The translations under genes and the position numbers were made by a program. From positions 1-27,255 of the IMG/VR virus record IMGVR_UViG_3300031226_000007: a stretch of DNA of 27,255 nucleotides, one strand, 5' to 3'. The stretch comes from a virus. A model generated the notes under the pieces. That model searched no databases, had not been told where the DNA came from, and was given only the letters and a program-made list of their open reading frames with translations. Position 1 is the stretch's first letter. The number at the start of each line of letters is the position of its first letter. Shown here in pieces: positions 16,480 to 24,350 of the stretch.

Positions 16480-17538
16480 TTACGGAACCAGAGCTGCCGC
16501 GATCCCGCGCCATTCGACTGGCTTGAACGAGAAGTCGTGGCGGAGCTTCCATGCGATCTCGTCGAAATCGAACGAGTAGGGATCGTTGCCGCCGAGCACG
16601 GCCTTGACCCCAGGATCGCGGAGGCCGATGAACGGGGTCGAGTTCCCATTCAGGGTGACCGCTGCGAGGAAGCCCAACGGGCCCTTCAGATCAGAGGCCA
16701 TGTAGTAGTTGTTGGCGTCCGTGAAGAATCGCTCTTCGATGACGTTGAAGTGACCCTGAACCATGTTCGCTTCCAACTGGTTGGACGCGTTCGGAAGAAG
16801 CTGGTTCGTGGTCAGGGCAGTGGAGATCCACCGAAGCTCCACAGGGAGGATGAGTGTGTAAGGCCGACCAGGAGTCTGGATCTTGTAGCCTTCGTCATCT
16901 GTCTGTGTGTCGAGAAGAAGCTCCATCGCCATGAGCAGCTGCATCCCGGCCACGTTCGGCGTCATAGCTGTGGCAGCCCCGAGGTTGCCGTGGGCTGAGC
17001 TGAAGAGGGCGTTCCCGTCGTACATCGTCGGGTTGGCCTGGAACTGATTGACGGCGGCATCCTTGCTCATCGTGCGAGCAAGAGCTTCAGCTGCCAGGGA
17101 AGGCAGTTCCGCGATCTTGTTGAGGCGATCCGAGATGACGAGCTGACGGGTGACGGAGAACCCGGCACCGTACTCCTTGAGCTTCAGGGTCTCCCCGTCG
17201 AACTCACGGATGGTCATCTCATCGTAGGGACCGCTCAGAGCCTTCTGAGGGATGTCCGGGAACCGACCGAAGCGGGAACTGGTGTAGACCTCGAAGTCTT
17301 CCAGCGAGAAGTCCCGAGAGTACTGCGACCAGGAACCCTGGATCTCTGTGAACCGGCTCAGGAAGGTATGGCGGATGAACTTGCTGAGGTAAGTAGCGAA
17401 GTCGGCAACCGACATCGCCTCTTCAGAGTCCCAATCCTCGATACCCTCACGCGCCTCGATGTAAGCATCGAAAAGGCGGACGTGAGTTCCTGGAGCCAGG
17501 CCCATCGTGTTGCCGGGCTGAGCTCCATAATTAGGCAT
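16480..17538 (-). CDS. Major capsid protein, Mu gpT-like HK97 fold
   Basis: This 352-residue protein is the likely shell subunit. The segment YDGNALFSSAHGN (about 173-185) is characteristic of the Mu gpT-like capsid family. Other fitting parts are the N-arm rich in Asp/Glu, the middle AGFSVTRQLVISDRL and the C-terminal PVEWRGIAAAL. Length is normal for the family. Start ATG 17538 is set by AGGAGA six bases upstream (17545-17550), which overlaps the stop of the decoration gene. The neighbours, protease-scaffold and decoration protein upstream, fit exactly. No large N-terminal scaffold domain is present, so scaffolding is supplied by the protease gene. A stem-loop follows the stop. Confidence 0.9.
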   Translation of the reverse strand: MPNYGAQPGNTMGLAPGTHVRLFDAYIEAREGIEDWDSEEAMSVADFATYLSKFIRHTFLSRFTEIQGSWSQYSRDFSLEDFEVYTSSRFGRFPDIPQKALSGPYDEMTIREFDGETLKLKEYGAGFSVTRQLVISDRLNKIAELPSLAAEALARTMSKDAAVNQFQANPTMYDGNALFSSAHGNLGAATAMTPNVAGMQLLMAMELLLDTQTDDEGYKIQTPGRPYTLILPVELRWISTALTTNQLLPNASNQLEANMVQGHFNVIEERFFTDANNYYMASDLKGPLGFLAAVTLNGNSTPFIGLRDPGVKAVLGGNDPYSFDFDEIAWKLRHDFSFKPVEWRGIAAALVP

Positions 17539-17548
17539 AGGTATTCTC

Positions 17549-17920
17549 CTAGTATGCGTTCGGGTGGAACATCGCGACCTTCAGAGTCGCGGTGGCCGAT
17601 GAAGCAACACCAGTCGCCCAAGCTCGCCCGATCGCGACTGCGCCGGCAGGAACAGAAGCCGCCGGGAAGAGCTGAGCGGTGGTGGCCGCCGGGTTGGAAG
17701 CGTACGTGAAGATCTTGGTGCCCATCGGGATGGTGCTACCATAGACGTTCTTCAGGATACGAACGCCGCCATCGAGGATCAGAGCGACGAGCTGGCCCGT
17801 GAGAGCGCTGTCGTCAACAACCCCGAAGAACCCGTTGTAGTAGAGAAGATCGCCTGCCGCGACGTTGTAAGGCGCTGGGATACTGATGCGCCGCCCGGCG
17901 TTGACGAAACCCCTGCTCAT
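17549..17920 (-). CDS. DUF2190-like capsid decoration protein
   Basis: This 123-residue, beta-rich protein starts MSRGFVNAGRRISIPAPYNV. It has the features of DUF2190-type capsid cement proteins: VAAGDLLYYNGFFGVV, then AVAIGRAWATGVASSATATLKV at the end. It lies between the prohead protease and the capsid gene, the usual place for cement proteins. The start ATG overlaps the protease stop as ATGA. Such proteins bind the expanded shell at threefold or quasi-threefold points and stiffen it. The family call is from pattern recognition and position and is fairly secure. Confidence 0.78.
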   Translation of the reverse strand: MSRGFVNAGRRISIPAPYNVAAGDLLYYNGFFGVVDDSALTGQLVALILDGGVRILKNVYGSTIPMGTKIFTYASNPAATTAQLFPAASVPAGAVAIGRAWATGVASSATATLKVAMFHPNAY

Positions 17921-19050
17921 GCTGTGACCTCTTCCTTCTTAGCGGGCTTCATTCCGAATGCAGCCGCGACACTTTCATTGATGGAGTACTCGGACTTCTT
18001 CTCGGAAGCCGAGCCAGAAGATGGACCCTGTCCGGTGATCCTGGGACCCGCACCAACTGCAGTCAGTTCCTCCTTTGCTGAAGTGATGGCCTCGGTCACC
18101 GCCGATTCATTAAACTCGGTCTGACCCTCGAAGGCCAGCTGAACTCGCTTGCGTGTGGGCTCAGGAAGCCCGGACTTGGCGAAGGCCAGAACGACCTTCT
18201 CGTTGGCGAGACGGATCTTCTCATTCGTCTCGTCGATCTCCTTCTGCCGTGCTTCCATGGCAGAGGCGACCTCATCCTTGACAAGCTGGTCGATCTGCTC
18301 CTGCGTGAACGAAGGAACACCCGGCTTCGGCTGGGCTGCAAGAGCTTCAGCCTTGATCGCGTCGTAGAGATCGGTCGCGTTGGTCTTGATATCCTCGGCC
18401 GTGATGGCCTTCCAGTCGATCATGTCCCCTTCACTTTCAAAAGCTAAGATCTCCCCACCTGCAGCGGGATAGATAACGAAGTCCACAGAGTGTGGCTGCA
18501 CGATCTCGTGGATGTCCTCGGTGACTCGACCAGAGCTCTCACGGACGCGAGTACCACGAACTAGAGCGTTGATTGAGTCACCCATGTAGCCCTTAGCTTG
18601 CTGAGCGAAGTCGTAGAATTCTTTGTTGAAGAAGACGACTCGTCCATCAACAGCCTTGGCGTCAGCATTCCAGCTGGTGCTCTCGATGGCAGCAACCATC
18701 TCGCTGATTGGGCGCTTGAGCGGCGGAGTCGTGCTGTGATTGGCGAACATACGAACACCATTGAAGATGCCCTTATCAGCTGAAGTTTTAAGGGCAGATT
18801 CACGGTAGTTGCGGTTGTTCTTAGAAAGCCCGGACTTGATCAGACGGAGATTAGCCGTCATCCGACCGGTACCCTCTTCAACCATGAACTCCGACTCAGT
18901 CAGGTCGAAGAAATCCTTCGCCGTGTACTCCTCGATCTTCTGGCTCCCTTCTGCCGCTGCCTGAATGGTCCCACAGTACGCCTTGGGATCCTTCTTGTCC
19001 GAGTTCTTAGCTACGCAGTCCGCGAAGTCTTTGTACTCGCCGAATGGCAT
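17917..19050 (-). CDS. Prohead protease fused to scaffold domain
   Basis: This 377-residue protein probably makes and then clears the internal scaffold of the procapsid. Residues 1-30 are a small module, FGEYKDFADCVAKN then DPKAYCGTI, with two Cys. Residues ~60-205 look like a gp21/S78-type prohead protease: SKNNRNYRESALK (76-88), MFANHS with His105, GYMGDSINA with Ser159, and HSVDFVIYPAAGG (187-199). His105 and Ser159 are my candidates for the catalytic pair, by analogy. Residues ~245-345 are charged, coiled-coil scaffold sequence (EARQKEIDETNEKIRLANEK). The end is Ser/Lys-rich. The start overlaps the previous stop by one base (TAATG). The protease call comes from motif order, not a search. 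Confidence 0.78.
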   Translation of the reverse strand: MPFGEYKDFADCVAKNSDKKDPKAYCGTIQAAAEGSQKIEEYTAKDFFDLTESEFMVEEGTGRMTANLRLIKSGLSKNNRNYRESALKTSADKGIFNGVRMFANHSTTPPLKRPISEMVAAIESTSWNADAKAVDGRVVFFNKEFYDFAQQAKGYMGDSINALVRGTRVRESSGRVTEDIHEIVQPHSVDFVIYPAAGGEILAFESEGDMIDWKAITAEDIKTNATDLYDAIKAEALAAQPKPGVPSFTQEQIDQLVKDEVASAMEARQKEIDETNEKIRLANEKVVLAFAKSGLPEPTRKRVQLAFEGQTEFNESAVTEAITSAKEELTAVGAGPRITGQGPSSGSASEKKSEYSINESVAAAFGMKPAKKEEVTA

Positions 19051-19379
19051 TAGCTCTCGGCCTCCTCCTCCTCTTCAGCCTCAGCAGGCTGCTCCTTCGG
19101 ATAAGGCGGTCCCTGAAGGGTGGTAAGCTCATTGCCCTTCTGGTTGAGCTGATACTTGCCGCCATTTGATGTAACGAAAGTACGCGTTGAGCCACGCGAT
19201 CCGATGAGATCCGATGCCTTGTAGCCACTGAGCTTGACGAACCGATCCTTCAAGGCCTCGCTGGCCTCAGTGCTGACAACCACAGTGGTGGTAGTGGATT
19301 CAGGAGTCTGTGTCACGGTCTTTGAAAGAACCTCCGGAGCTGCCTTAGGTGCAGCAGTCTTTTCCTCAGCCACGTTCAA
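19050..19379 (-). CDS. Small head-region protein, paralogue of the 66-aa neighbour
   Basis: This 109-residue protein has a Thr/Val-rich N-terminal extension (TPESTTTTVVVSTEASEA), a core KLSGYKASDLIGSRGSTRTF then NGGKYQL, and an acidic Glu-rich end (AEEEEEAES). The core aligns with the neighbouring 66-residue protein (LGYGYSDLL..., NGGKYKL, L-x-GP-x-P), so the two arose by tandem duplication. ATG 19379 overlaps the upstream stop as ATGA. The place between the MuF-like protein and the protease suggests a head-assembly role. I do not recognise the family. Confidence 0.7.
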   Translation of the reverse strand: MNVAEEKTAAPKAAPEVLSKTVTQTPESTTTTVVVSTEASEALKDRFVKLSGYKASDLIGSRGSTRTFVTSNGGKYQLNQKGNELTTLQGPPYPKEQPAEAEEEEEAES

Positions 19380-19576
19380 ATCCTCTCGCTAGGGTCGGGA
19401 GAAGGTCCAGCCAGGTGCTCGATCTTGTCGTTTACCAGCTTGTACTTCCCTCCATTCCTCATTAGAACCGTTTTGGTGAGATATGACACTGAAAGGAGAT
19501 CTGAGTACCCATAACCCAGTCTCTCCAGTAGTTTGGATAAGAATGAAGCTCGTTCAGCTGGTGTCGTAGATAACAT
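19376..19576 (-). CDS. Small head-region protein, 66 aa
   Basis: This 66-residue protein starts at ATG 19576, 23 bases inside the end of the MuF-like gene. The core ERLGYGYSDLLSVSYL, then MRNGGKYKLVND and LAGPSPDPSE, matches the core of the 109-residue neighbour. The N-terminal extension and acidic tail of that protein are missing. The shared unit, about 45 residues with GY-x-x-SDL and NGGKY, looks like a small beta domain. The function is unknown. Conservation of both copies would suggest they act together or have divided a job. Confidence 0.66.
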   Translation of the reverse strand: MLSTTPAERASFLSKLLERLGYGYSDLLSVSYLTKTVLMRNGGKYKLVNDKIEHLAGPSPDPSERI

Positions 19577-20261
19577 TGACTAACACATCTTTCATCTCTT
19601 GCTGGAGGTCTTGGTTAGGGATTGGGAGACCGTTGAGAATGATTGTGCAGCCGCATCGCGTGAGCCCGCGACATAAGTCACCGGAACCCGGGATACCCGG
19701 GAGAACAGGTAGTCCAAGTCCAGAGTACTTCTCACGTTGATATGGACCGCCTTGTGAGGCGCCAATGCAATCAAGGCAGTGCTCGGTATCGCCAAGAGCC
19801 CACAGATAAGGTCCCGCTGGTAGGGCTTCAATGCGCCCAAGCTCAAACATCCCCCTGAGGCTTTGAAGATAGAGGCTGGCTCTTTGCTGTGGCTCGATCT
19901 GGTAGAAGCCTCCGGCGACCTCTTTCCCGAATGCTCGAAGGAAGCGCCGCTGCTGGTCGATTTCATCATTGATTACCCTGATGTCGCGGAGCGTCAGTGT
20001 ATGAAAGGGGTCAATAGAAAGTGCTCCAAGAGCAAAAGTGATTCCAAATCCATCTCGGAGTAGGAGGGGGATAGCTCGATTGAATGATACGATATCAATA
20101 TCACCGGCGGCAAGACCATCAAGGAGATGGACAAGTCGGGATCGAAATCGTTCAGCAGTGATTCGAAAAGTTCTTTTGAGGAGATCCCGCTCCATCCCTC
20201 CGAAGGATGGACTAAAAGACTGTAGGTATGAGCTATTGCCTTGGAAGACACGGTTCAGCAT
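19554..20261 (-). CDS. MuF-like minor head protein
   Basis: This 235-residue protein follows the portal gene by three bases, the normal place for the minor head protein that joins the portal and enters the head. The C-terminal half has the family pattern: WALGDTEHCLDCIGASQGG (155-172), a Tyr/Leu-Pro segment (YSGLGLPVLPG), then GDLCRGLTRCGCTI (194-207). Cys 162, 165, 197, 203 and 205 could hold a metal. The N-terminal half is helical. It is shorter than many MuF proteins and carries no C-terminal toxin or other effector domain. ATG 20261 is the start. Confidence 0.8.
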   Translation of the reverse strand: MLNRVFQGNSSYLQSFSPSFGGMERDLLKRTFRITAERFRSRLVHLLDGLAAGDIDIVSFNRAIPLLLRDGFGITFALGALSIDPFHTLTLRDIRVINDEIDQQRRFLRAFGKEVAGGFYQIEPQQRASLYLQSLRGMFELGRIEALPAGPYLWALGDTEHCLDCIGASQGGPYQREKYSGLGLPVLPGIPGSGDLCRGLTRCGCTIILNGLPIPNQDLQQEMKDVLVNVIYDTS

Positions 20262-20264
20262 CTA

Positions 20265-22175
20265 CTAGGCGGGCTTTGGCCCGTTCCTTTCCGGAGGAGT
20301 CCTTCCTTTCGCCACCGTTGCCAGATCTGGCGGTAGAGCGGAAGCATTACCGTCTCGTGCGTGGAAGCCGTTCCCATTTGCTGGCTTCCCGTTCGCGTCC
20401 ACCACAGGGGCTGGGTTGCTCATGGCGTCGATCATGGCTTGCTTCTGCTGCTGTCGCTGAATCTCGAGCGCAGCCTCCTCAGCTTCTACCTGTGCCATGA
20501 GAGCATCCACGTTAGGCACGTTCATAACGGTGAGAGCACCCTTGATTGCCTCACGATGAACGACCTTGTTCCCTGGGGCAACGTTCTGAACGACCTGCGA
20601 CCACGCAGTCGTGAACTTGACGACATCCTGCGAGATAAGTGGCGGGAACGATCCGCTTACACGGTCGATTTGCTTCTTTGCGTTCTCCACGTCAGTTGCG
20701 ACGCGGATGACGTAGAAGATCATCTGGACGATGTAAGTATTAACCCACTCTTGCCAATCCTCGAAGGTCTTGACCATCGGCAGTTCCATGGCCTGAGCTG
20801 TCGCCAGGTTGGCGTCTCCGCCTTCACCAAAGTACTGTGCGAAGATGCCAAGGCCAGAACCAGCTGACATCAGGATGGCCTGTCCATCCTTCTCAGCATT
20901 GACAGCTCCCGTGTCTGTCTTCATCCAGTCGATGTCAACGGCCGGGTTGGAGTCGTAGACAGCTGCGGCAAGTGGCTTGGTCATCTTGCGGATGACGCTG
21001 GGGTTGTCAGGATTGTCGTACCCGACATCCAGTCCACCGAACTTGCCCTGGAACTGAGCTACTCCAGTCGGCCCAGCCTTGATCTTCCGCTTGAAGGCGA
21101 TCGAAGTTGCTGCCTCGTTGATGGCAGCACGGTTCTCGATGAACTCCTTGTAGACGCGGAAGTACTCTCTCGAGGCAAAGAGTTCTGAGATACCGCGACG
21201 ACCAGTTTTCGTCCACAGAGGGTTGACCATGGAATGGAAGATGCGTTCGCTGGGATCAGCCAGCTCCTTGGCCTTGATCTTGACCTTCTTCTTGATCTCA
21301 ACGAGCTGTTCCTCGCTGACCCTATGATCAAGATAGTACTTGACTTGTGGCTCACCGTCCGGAACGTATCTCTCACCGTCGAACTTGAGCTCCTGCCAGA
21401 CTCGCTTGTAGTAAGCTGGCATGAGACGGTTCTGTGGGTGGTAGATGATCATCTCGATCTCTTCGAGAGGAATCTCAGTCAGCTTGACGTATGGTGGAGC
21501 TGGATCCTCGAAGCAGATCATGAACTTCTCGCCGTCAACGACGTTCCCGTCCAGCCAATCCCTCATAGCTTCGTTAGAAGTGAAGGCCAGCTGATTCTCG
21601 TCGTCCCGCCAGAACGAGTTCACAATATCCCCGAGCGGGTCGGCCTCCCCCACCTCGATACCTGATGTCGGCTCCGGAGCGGAAGAGGGAAGCGAGAAGA
21701 CGCTAGAACCGCCACCAGTCGATGCTTCAGCTGCTGGCTTCTTCGCGAACGGATTCGCGTGAGTCGCTGGAGCTCCCAGGGGATTAGGAGCATTCTTTGG
21801 AGGTGCTCCACCGGGCGGAACTGGATCTACTGGCTTGGGGGCGGAAGCCTTCTGGATGGCTTTCTCAGGATCAGGCCCGATGCTGACTTGGATGCCACGG
21901 CCAAGGGTGAAGCGGAGAATCAGTTTGACGCCTTGCTTCGCTAACGGATTCTCCTGCCTCATCCGCCGCATCCGGTTGATGTAATTCTTGCGGTTCCCTA
22001 ATGGAACGATGTCCTGCACGTTATAGAGGTCGTACAGGTTGATGTAGTCCAGATCCTCGATTTGATGCTGCAGAAGCACATTATCATTACTTACCTGCTC
22101 GAGTCGCTGACCAAGCTGATCAACGATATCATCGAGCCCAGTAACTTTTGCTATGGCTTCCTGGATCTGGTTCAT
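20265..22175 (-). CDS. Portal protein with Pro/Ala-rich insertion
   Basis: This 636-residue protein fits the dodecameric portal at the DNA-entry vertex, through which the terminase packages DNA. Its size and place, after the large terminase and before MuF, are right. The N-terminal segment YINLYDLYNVQDIV, then QENPLAKQGVKLILRFTLG, matches the common portal start, where residues before the wing lead to a helix with NPLA. The stem/crown helices follow (EDWQEWVNTYIVQMIFYVI). Residues about 111-172 are low-complexity Pro/Ala/Gly/Ser (PVPPGGAPPKNAPNPLGAPA), unusual inside a portal. The C-terminus is Gln/Ala-rich. ATG 22175 directly follows the previous stop, with AGGGGAG overlapping that stop as ribosome site. 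Confidence 0.85.
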   Translation of the reverse strand: MNQIQEAIAKVTGLDDIVDQLGQRLEQVSNDNVLLQHQIEDLDYINLYDLYNVQDIVPLGNRKNYINRMRRMRQENPLAKQGVKLILRFTLGRGIQVSIGPDPEKAIQKASAPKPVDPVPPGGAPPKNAPNPLGAPATHANPFAKKPAAEASTGGGSSVFSLPSSAPEPTSGIEVGEADPLGDIVNSFWRDDENQLAFTSNEAMRDWLDGNVVDGEKFMICFEDPAPPYVKLTEIPLEEIEMIIYHPQNRLMPAYYKRVWQELKFDGERYVPDGEPQVKYYLDHRVSEEQLVEIKKKVKIKAKELADPSERIFHSMVNPLWTKTGRRGISELFASREYFRVYKEFIENRAAINEAATSIAFKRKIKAGPTGVAQFQGKFGGLDVGYDNPDNPSVIRKMTKPLAAAVYDSNPAVDIDWMKTDTGAVNAEKDGQAILMSAGSGLGIFAQYFGEGGDANLATAQAMELPMVKTFEDWQEWVNTYIVQMIFYVIRVATDVENAKKQIDRVSGSFPPLISQDVVKFTTAWSQVVQNVAPGNKVVHREAIKGALTVMNVPNVDALMAQVEAEEAALEIQRQQQKQAMIDAMSNPAPVVDANGKPANGNGFHARDGNASALPPDLATVAKGRTPPERNGPKPA

Positions 22176-22361
22176 TTAATCTCCCCTGCCGCGGCGAACC
22201 CGCCAGCCTATGGCAAGTAGAATCCCAGCGATGGCACCCAGCAAAGCACCGCGTTCATTGATGCCCACAGAGCCCGGGGTAAGGATCGCACCTATCAGAA
22301 CGAGGGCGATAGCGATAAGAGCCCATAGTGCCGCTTCGTGGGGATCGAGGTTAGACGGCAC
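22176..22361 (-). CDS. Small two-helix membrane protein
   Basis: This 61-residue protein has two hydrophobic segments, ALWALIAIALVLIGAIL (11-27) and GALLGAIAGILLAIGW (38-53), with a short Gly/Asn/Glu turn between and a basic end (RVRRGRGD). The start is GTG 22361, overlapping the terminase stop by one base (TAGTG). That is exact enough to accept the gene despite its size. It could be a holin-like or membrane-anchoring protein. Two helices with a basic tail fit a class II holin in form, but a place among packaging genes is odd for lysis, and no lysin gene is in the window. Treat it as a phage membrane protein of unknown role. Confidence 0.68.
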   Translation of the reverse strand: MPSNLDPHEAALWALIAIALVLIGAILTPGSVGINERGALLGAIAGILLAIGWRVRRGRGD

Positions 22362-23782
22362 TAGTAATCTCCTAAGCTGACCCTCTCTCGGATACCTGGA
22401 TCGAATTCCTCATAGTCCAGGTATTGCATCTCTTCTCGTTTGATATCTTCATTGAAGAGTGCTGGGAACGTGTTGTAGTAGCCGTACCGGACAGCATCAA
22501 TCCCATGGTTGTCAACGTCCACAGGGAGCTCAGTAGGGTTAGTGTCTATCCTCTTCCTGATCTCGTCCGGGTAGTGGTACTGGCCGTGTTCTTTGATGAC
22601 GTTCTTGCATTTGGGATCGTACGTGATCCGGGGTACGATGTTTCCATCCGTGGATCTGAGGGGATCTCGAAGGAACTGGTGATGTACCTCGAGTCCCTTC
22701 TTGATGCTTGGCTTCTCTCCCCACGCGCGATAGCCTCTAAGTCGCCAAGTAGCAGCAGCTTCAGCCGCTGCCTTGTCGATAATGACGTTAAGCTCTGCCT
22801 TCGGCCGTCGGTAGTCGTTGAGGATGTACCCGCCCCACTTGTCTTCCGCAAGCGCGATGATGCGGTCTGACGTATGCTGTGTAAGGTAAATCTCATCGAG
22901 TACCCTCACTTCTTCTTCCGGGGTTACCTGAACCAGAAGAACACAGTAAGGAGCTGACGTGCCTGGGTCGATCCACAGGGCAGTGTCAAGCGAAGGATTG
23001 TAGATATGAGACCGAACGTGGATATTTTGATCGAACTCTGGGAAGACCAGACCACCGTATGAGATGAACTTAGCTTCCCATTCTTGTGCGAAAGCCTCCG
23101 GCGTCGAAGTACGTCGTGCTTCTTCTATTTCCTCCGGTCCCAGAAGCGGATTCTCTGACGAAGGGATCTGCCAGGACTCCCATCCCTCCTCGTGATCAGG
23201 GTGGTCAGCTTGACCTCGATTGAAGAAATCAAAGAACCAATTGAAACCGCGAGGAGTACTAGTGAGAAGAGCGTCACCTCGCCGGTCTGCGAGAGCAGGA
23301 CGAAGGTACTGATCCCAAGTACGATGCTTAAGGCGAGCAGCTTCTGCACAGACGACAAGATCCAAACCCTCTCCAATGAGCTGGTCTGGGTTCTCTTCTG
23401 AGCGGCACTCGATCATGGTACCGTTTGATAGCTGCATGAAAAGCTCTCGTTCCGACTTGCGCCGGACTGGAATGAGCTCTCGCTCAACGATGAGCTTCCA
23501 TGCAACACGGAATTCCTTCTCAGCCAAGTCCATCGTCGGACCAACGATCCAGATGTACGATTCTGGAATGATGGCCTGTGCGAAGACTTCCCTACCGCCT
23601 AAGAGTGATTTACCAATCCGCCGGCCACCATCAACAACCCTGAAGCGAGCTTTACTCGAATGGATTGCCTTCTGATAGGGTAGAACTGTTAAGTTCGAAG
23701 ACTGGAAAATCCGGCTCTTCTGCAGTGGAGTTCTGAGCAAGGACCGCTGCGATGATGGTATCGTATTGGGTTGTGCCAACAT
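22361..23782 (-). CDS. terL: Terminase large subunit (packaging ATPase-nuclease)
   Basis: This 473-residue protein is the packaging motor. The Walker A motif GGRRIGKS is at 52-59. The Walker B motif is LDLVVCAEA (140-148), with catalytic Glu147. The coupling motif TSTPRG lies at 174-179. The nuclease domain begins at ALWIDPGTSAP (Asp272), has IIDKAAAEAAATWRLRG later, and ends with an Asp in NHGIDAVRYG. All key residues appear present. ATG 23782 makes it overlap the small subunit gene by 131 bases. I keep this start because the frame has no ATG/GTG/TTG nearer to the conserved LPYQKAIHSSKARFRVV. A TTG at 23740 is the one alternative. Upstream GGGTGAT is a fair ribosome site. Confidence 0.92.
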   Translation of the reverse strand: MLAQPNTIPSSQRSLLRTPLQKSRIFQSSNLTVLPYQKAIHSSKARFRVVDGGRRIGKSLLGGREVFAQAIIPESYIWIVGPTMDLAEKEFRVAWKLIVERELIPVRRKSERELFMQLSNGTMIECRSEENPDQLIGEGLDLVVCAEAARLKHRTWDQYLRPALADRRGDALLTSTPRGFNWFFDFFNRGQADHPDHEEGWESWQIPSSENPLLGPEEIEEARRTSTPEAFAQEWEAKFISYGGLVFPEFDQNIHVRSHIYNPSLDTALWIDPGTSAPYCVLLVQVTPEEEVRVLDEIYLTQHTSDRIIALAEDKWGGYILNDYRRPKAELNVIIDKAAAEAAATWRLRGYRAWGEKPSIKKGLEVHHQFLRDPLRSTDGNIVPRITYDPKCKNVIKEHGQYHYPDEIRKRIDTNPTELPVDVDNHGIDAVRYGYYNTFPALFNEDIKREEMQYLDYEEFDPGIRERVSLGDY

Positions 23783-24350
23783 TTACATCACCCGCGATAT
23801 TGACTCCAGCTTTGCCACCGATGGGGCCGGCAACACGATCGAACACCCTCAGTAGATCAAGCAGCTCAATTTGCTCGATCTTCCCCGGCTCTGTCCGCTT
23901 CTCCATCTCCTTGATGACCCGTCCCCGGATCTTCGAGAACATGGTATTGCGGAGTTCCTCAATTCTTGAACGAAACTCAGCATCTGTGTAGTATTTCTTC
24001 ACCTGGCGAACTGAGACGCCAGCGTGAGTTGCCGCTAATCTAAACGAGCCTCCGGCGGCGAGAGCTGTCGCTGCCATCTCCATATGCGCGCGCATGGGGG
24101 CATACTTGAGACGTTGGGCGCGGAACCGCTCCGATCGCTCCTCGAAGCTCTCTCGCTTAGGATCCAGAACTCGTAAACCCTCTCTCACGGCAGGGAGAAG
24201 GTTGCGATCATGTCCTGAGTATGTCTCTTCCACCTGTTCCAGATGAGCGGGTCGTCGTGGCTTAGCGCGAGCTTGCGTAGCTCGTTCGACGTGAAGCTCG
24301 TCCTTCTCTTCTCCGGTCCAAGGTGAGATGTTCTTCTCTGGCTCAGTCAT
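23652..24350 (-). CDS. terS: Terminase small subunit
   Basis: This 232-residue protein has the layout of a small terminase, which recognises the packaging site and hands DNA to the large subunit. A charged N-terminus (1-80) leads to a helix-turn-helix at about 90-122 (ATALAAGGSFRLAATHAGVS then VRQVKKYYTD). A helical oligomerisation part follows (IRGRVIKEMEKRTEPGKIEQ), then a C-terminal tail rich in Asn/Thr/Glu. It lies directly before terL and overlaps it. The start overlaps the 172-aa gene by 8 bases. A cos or pac site should lie nearby but I cannot identify it. Confidence 0.85.
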   Translation of the reverse strand: MTEPEKNISPWTGEEKDELHVERATQARAKPRRPAHLEQVEETYSGHDRNLLPAVREGLRVLDPKRESFEERSERFRAQRLKYAPMRAHMEMAATALAAGGSFRLAATHAGVSVRQVKKYYTDAEFRSRIEELRNTMFSKIRGRVIKEMEKRTEPGKIEQIELLDLLRVFDRVAGPIGGKAGVNIAGDVNVGTTQYDTIIAAVLAQNSTAEEPDFPVFELNSSTLSEGNPFE

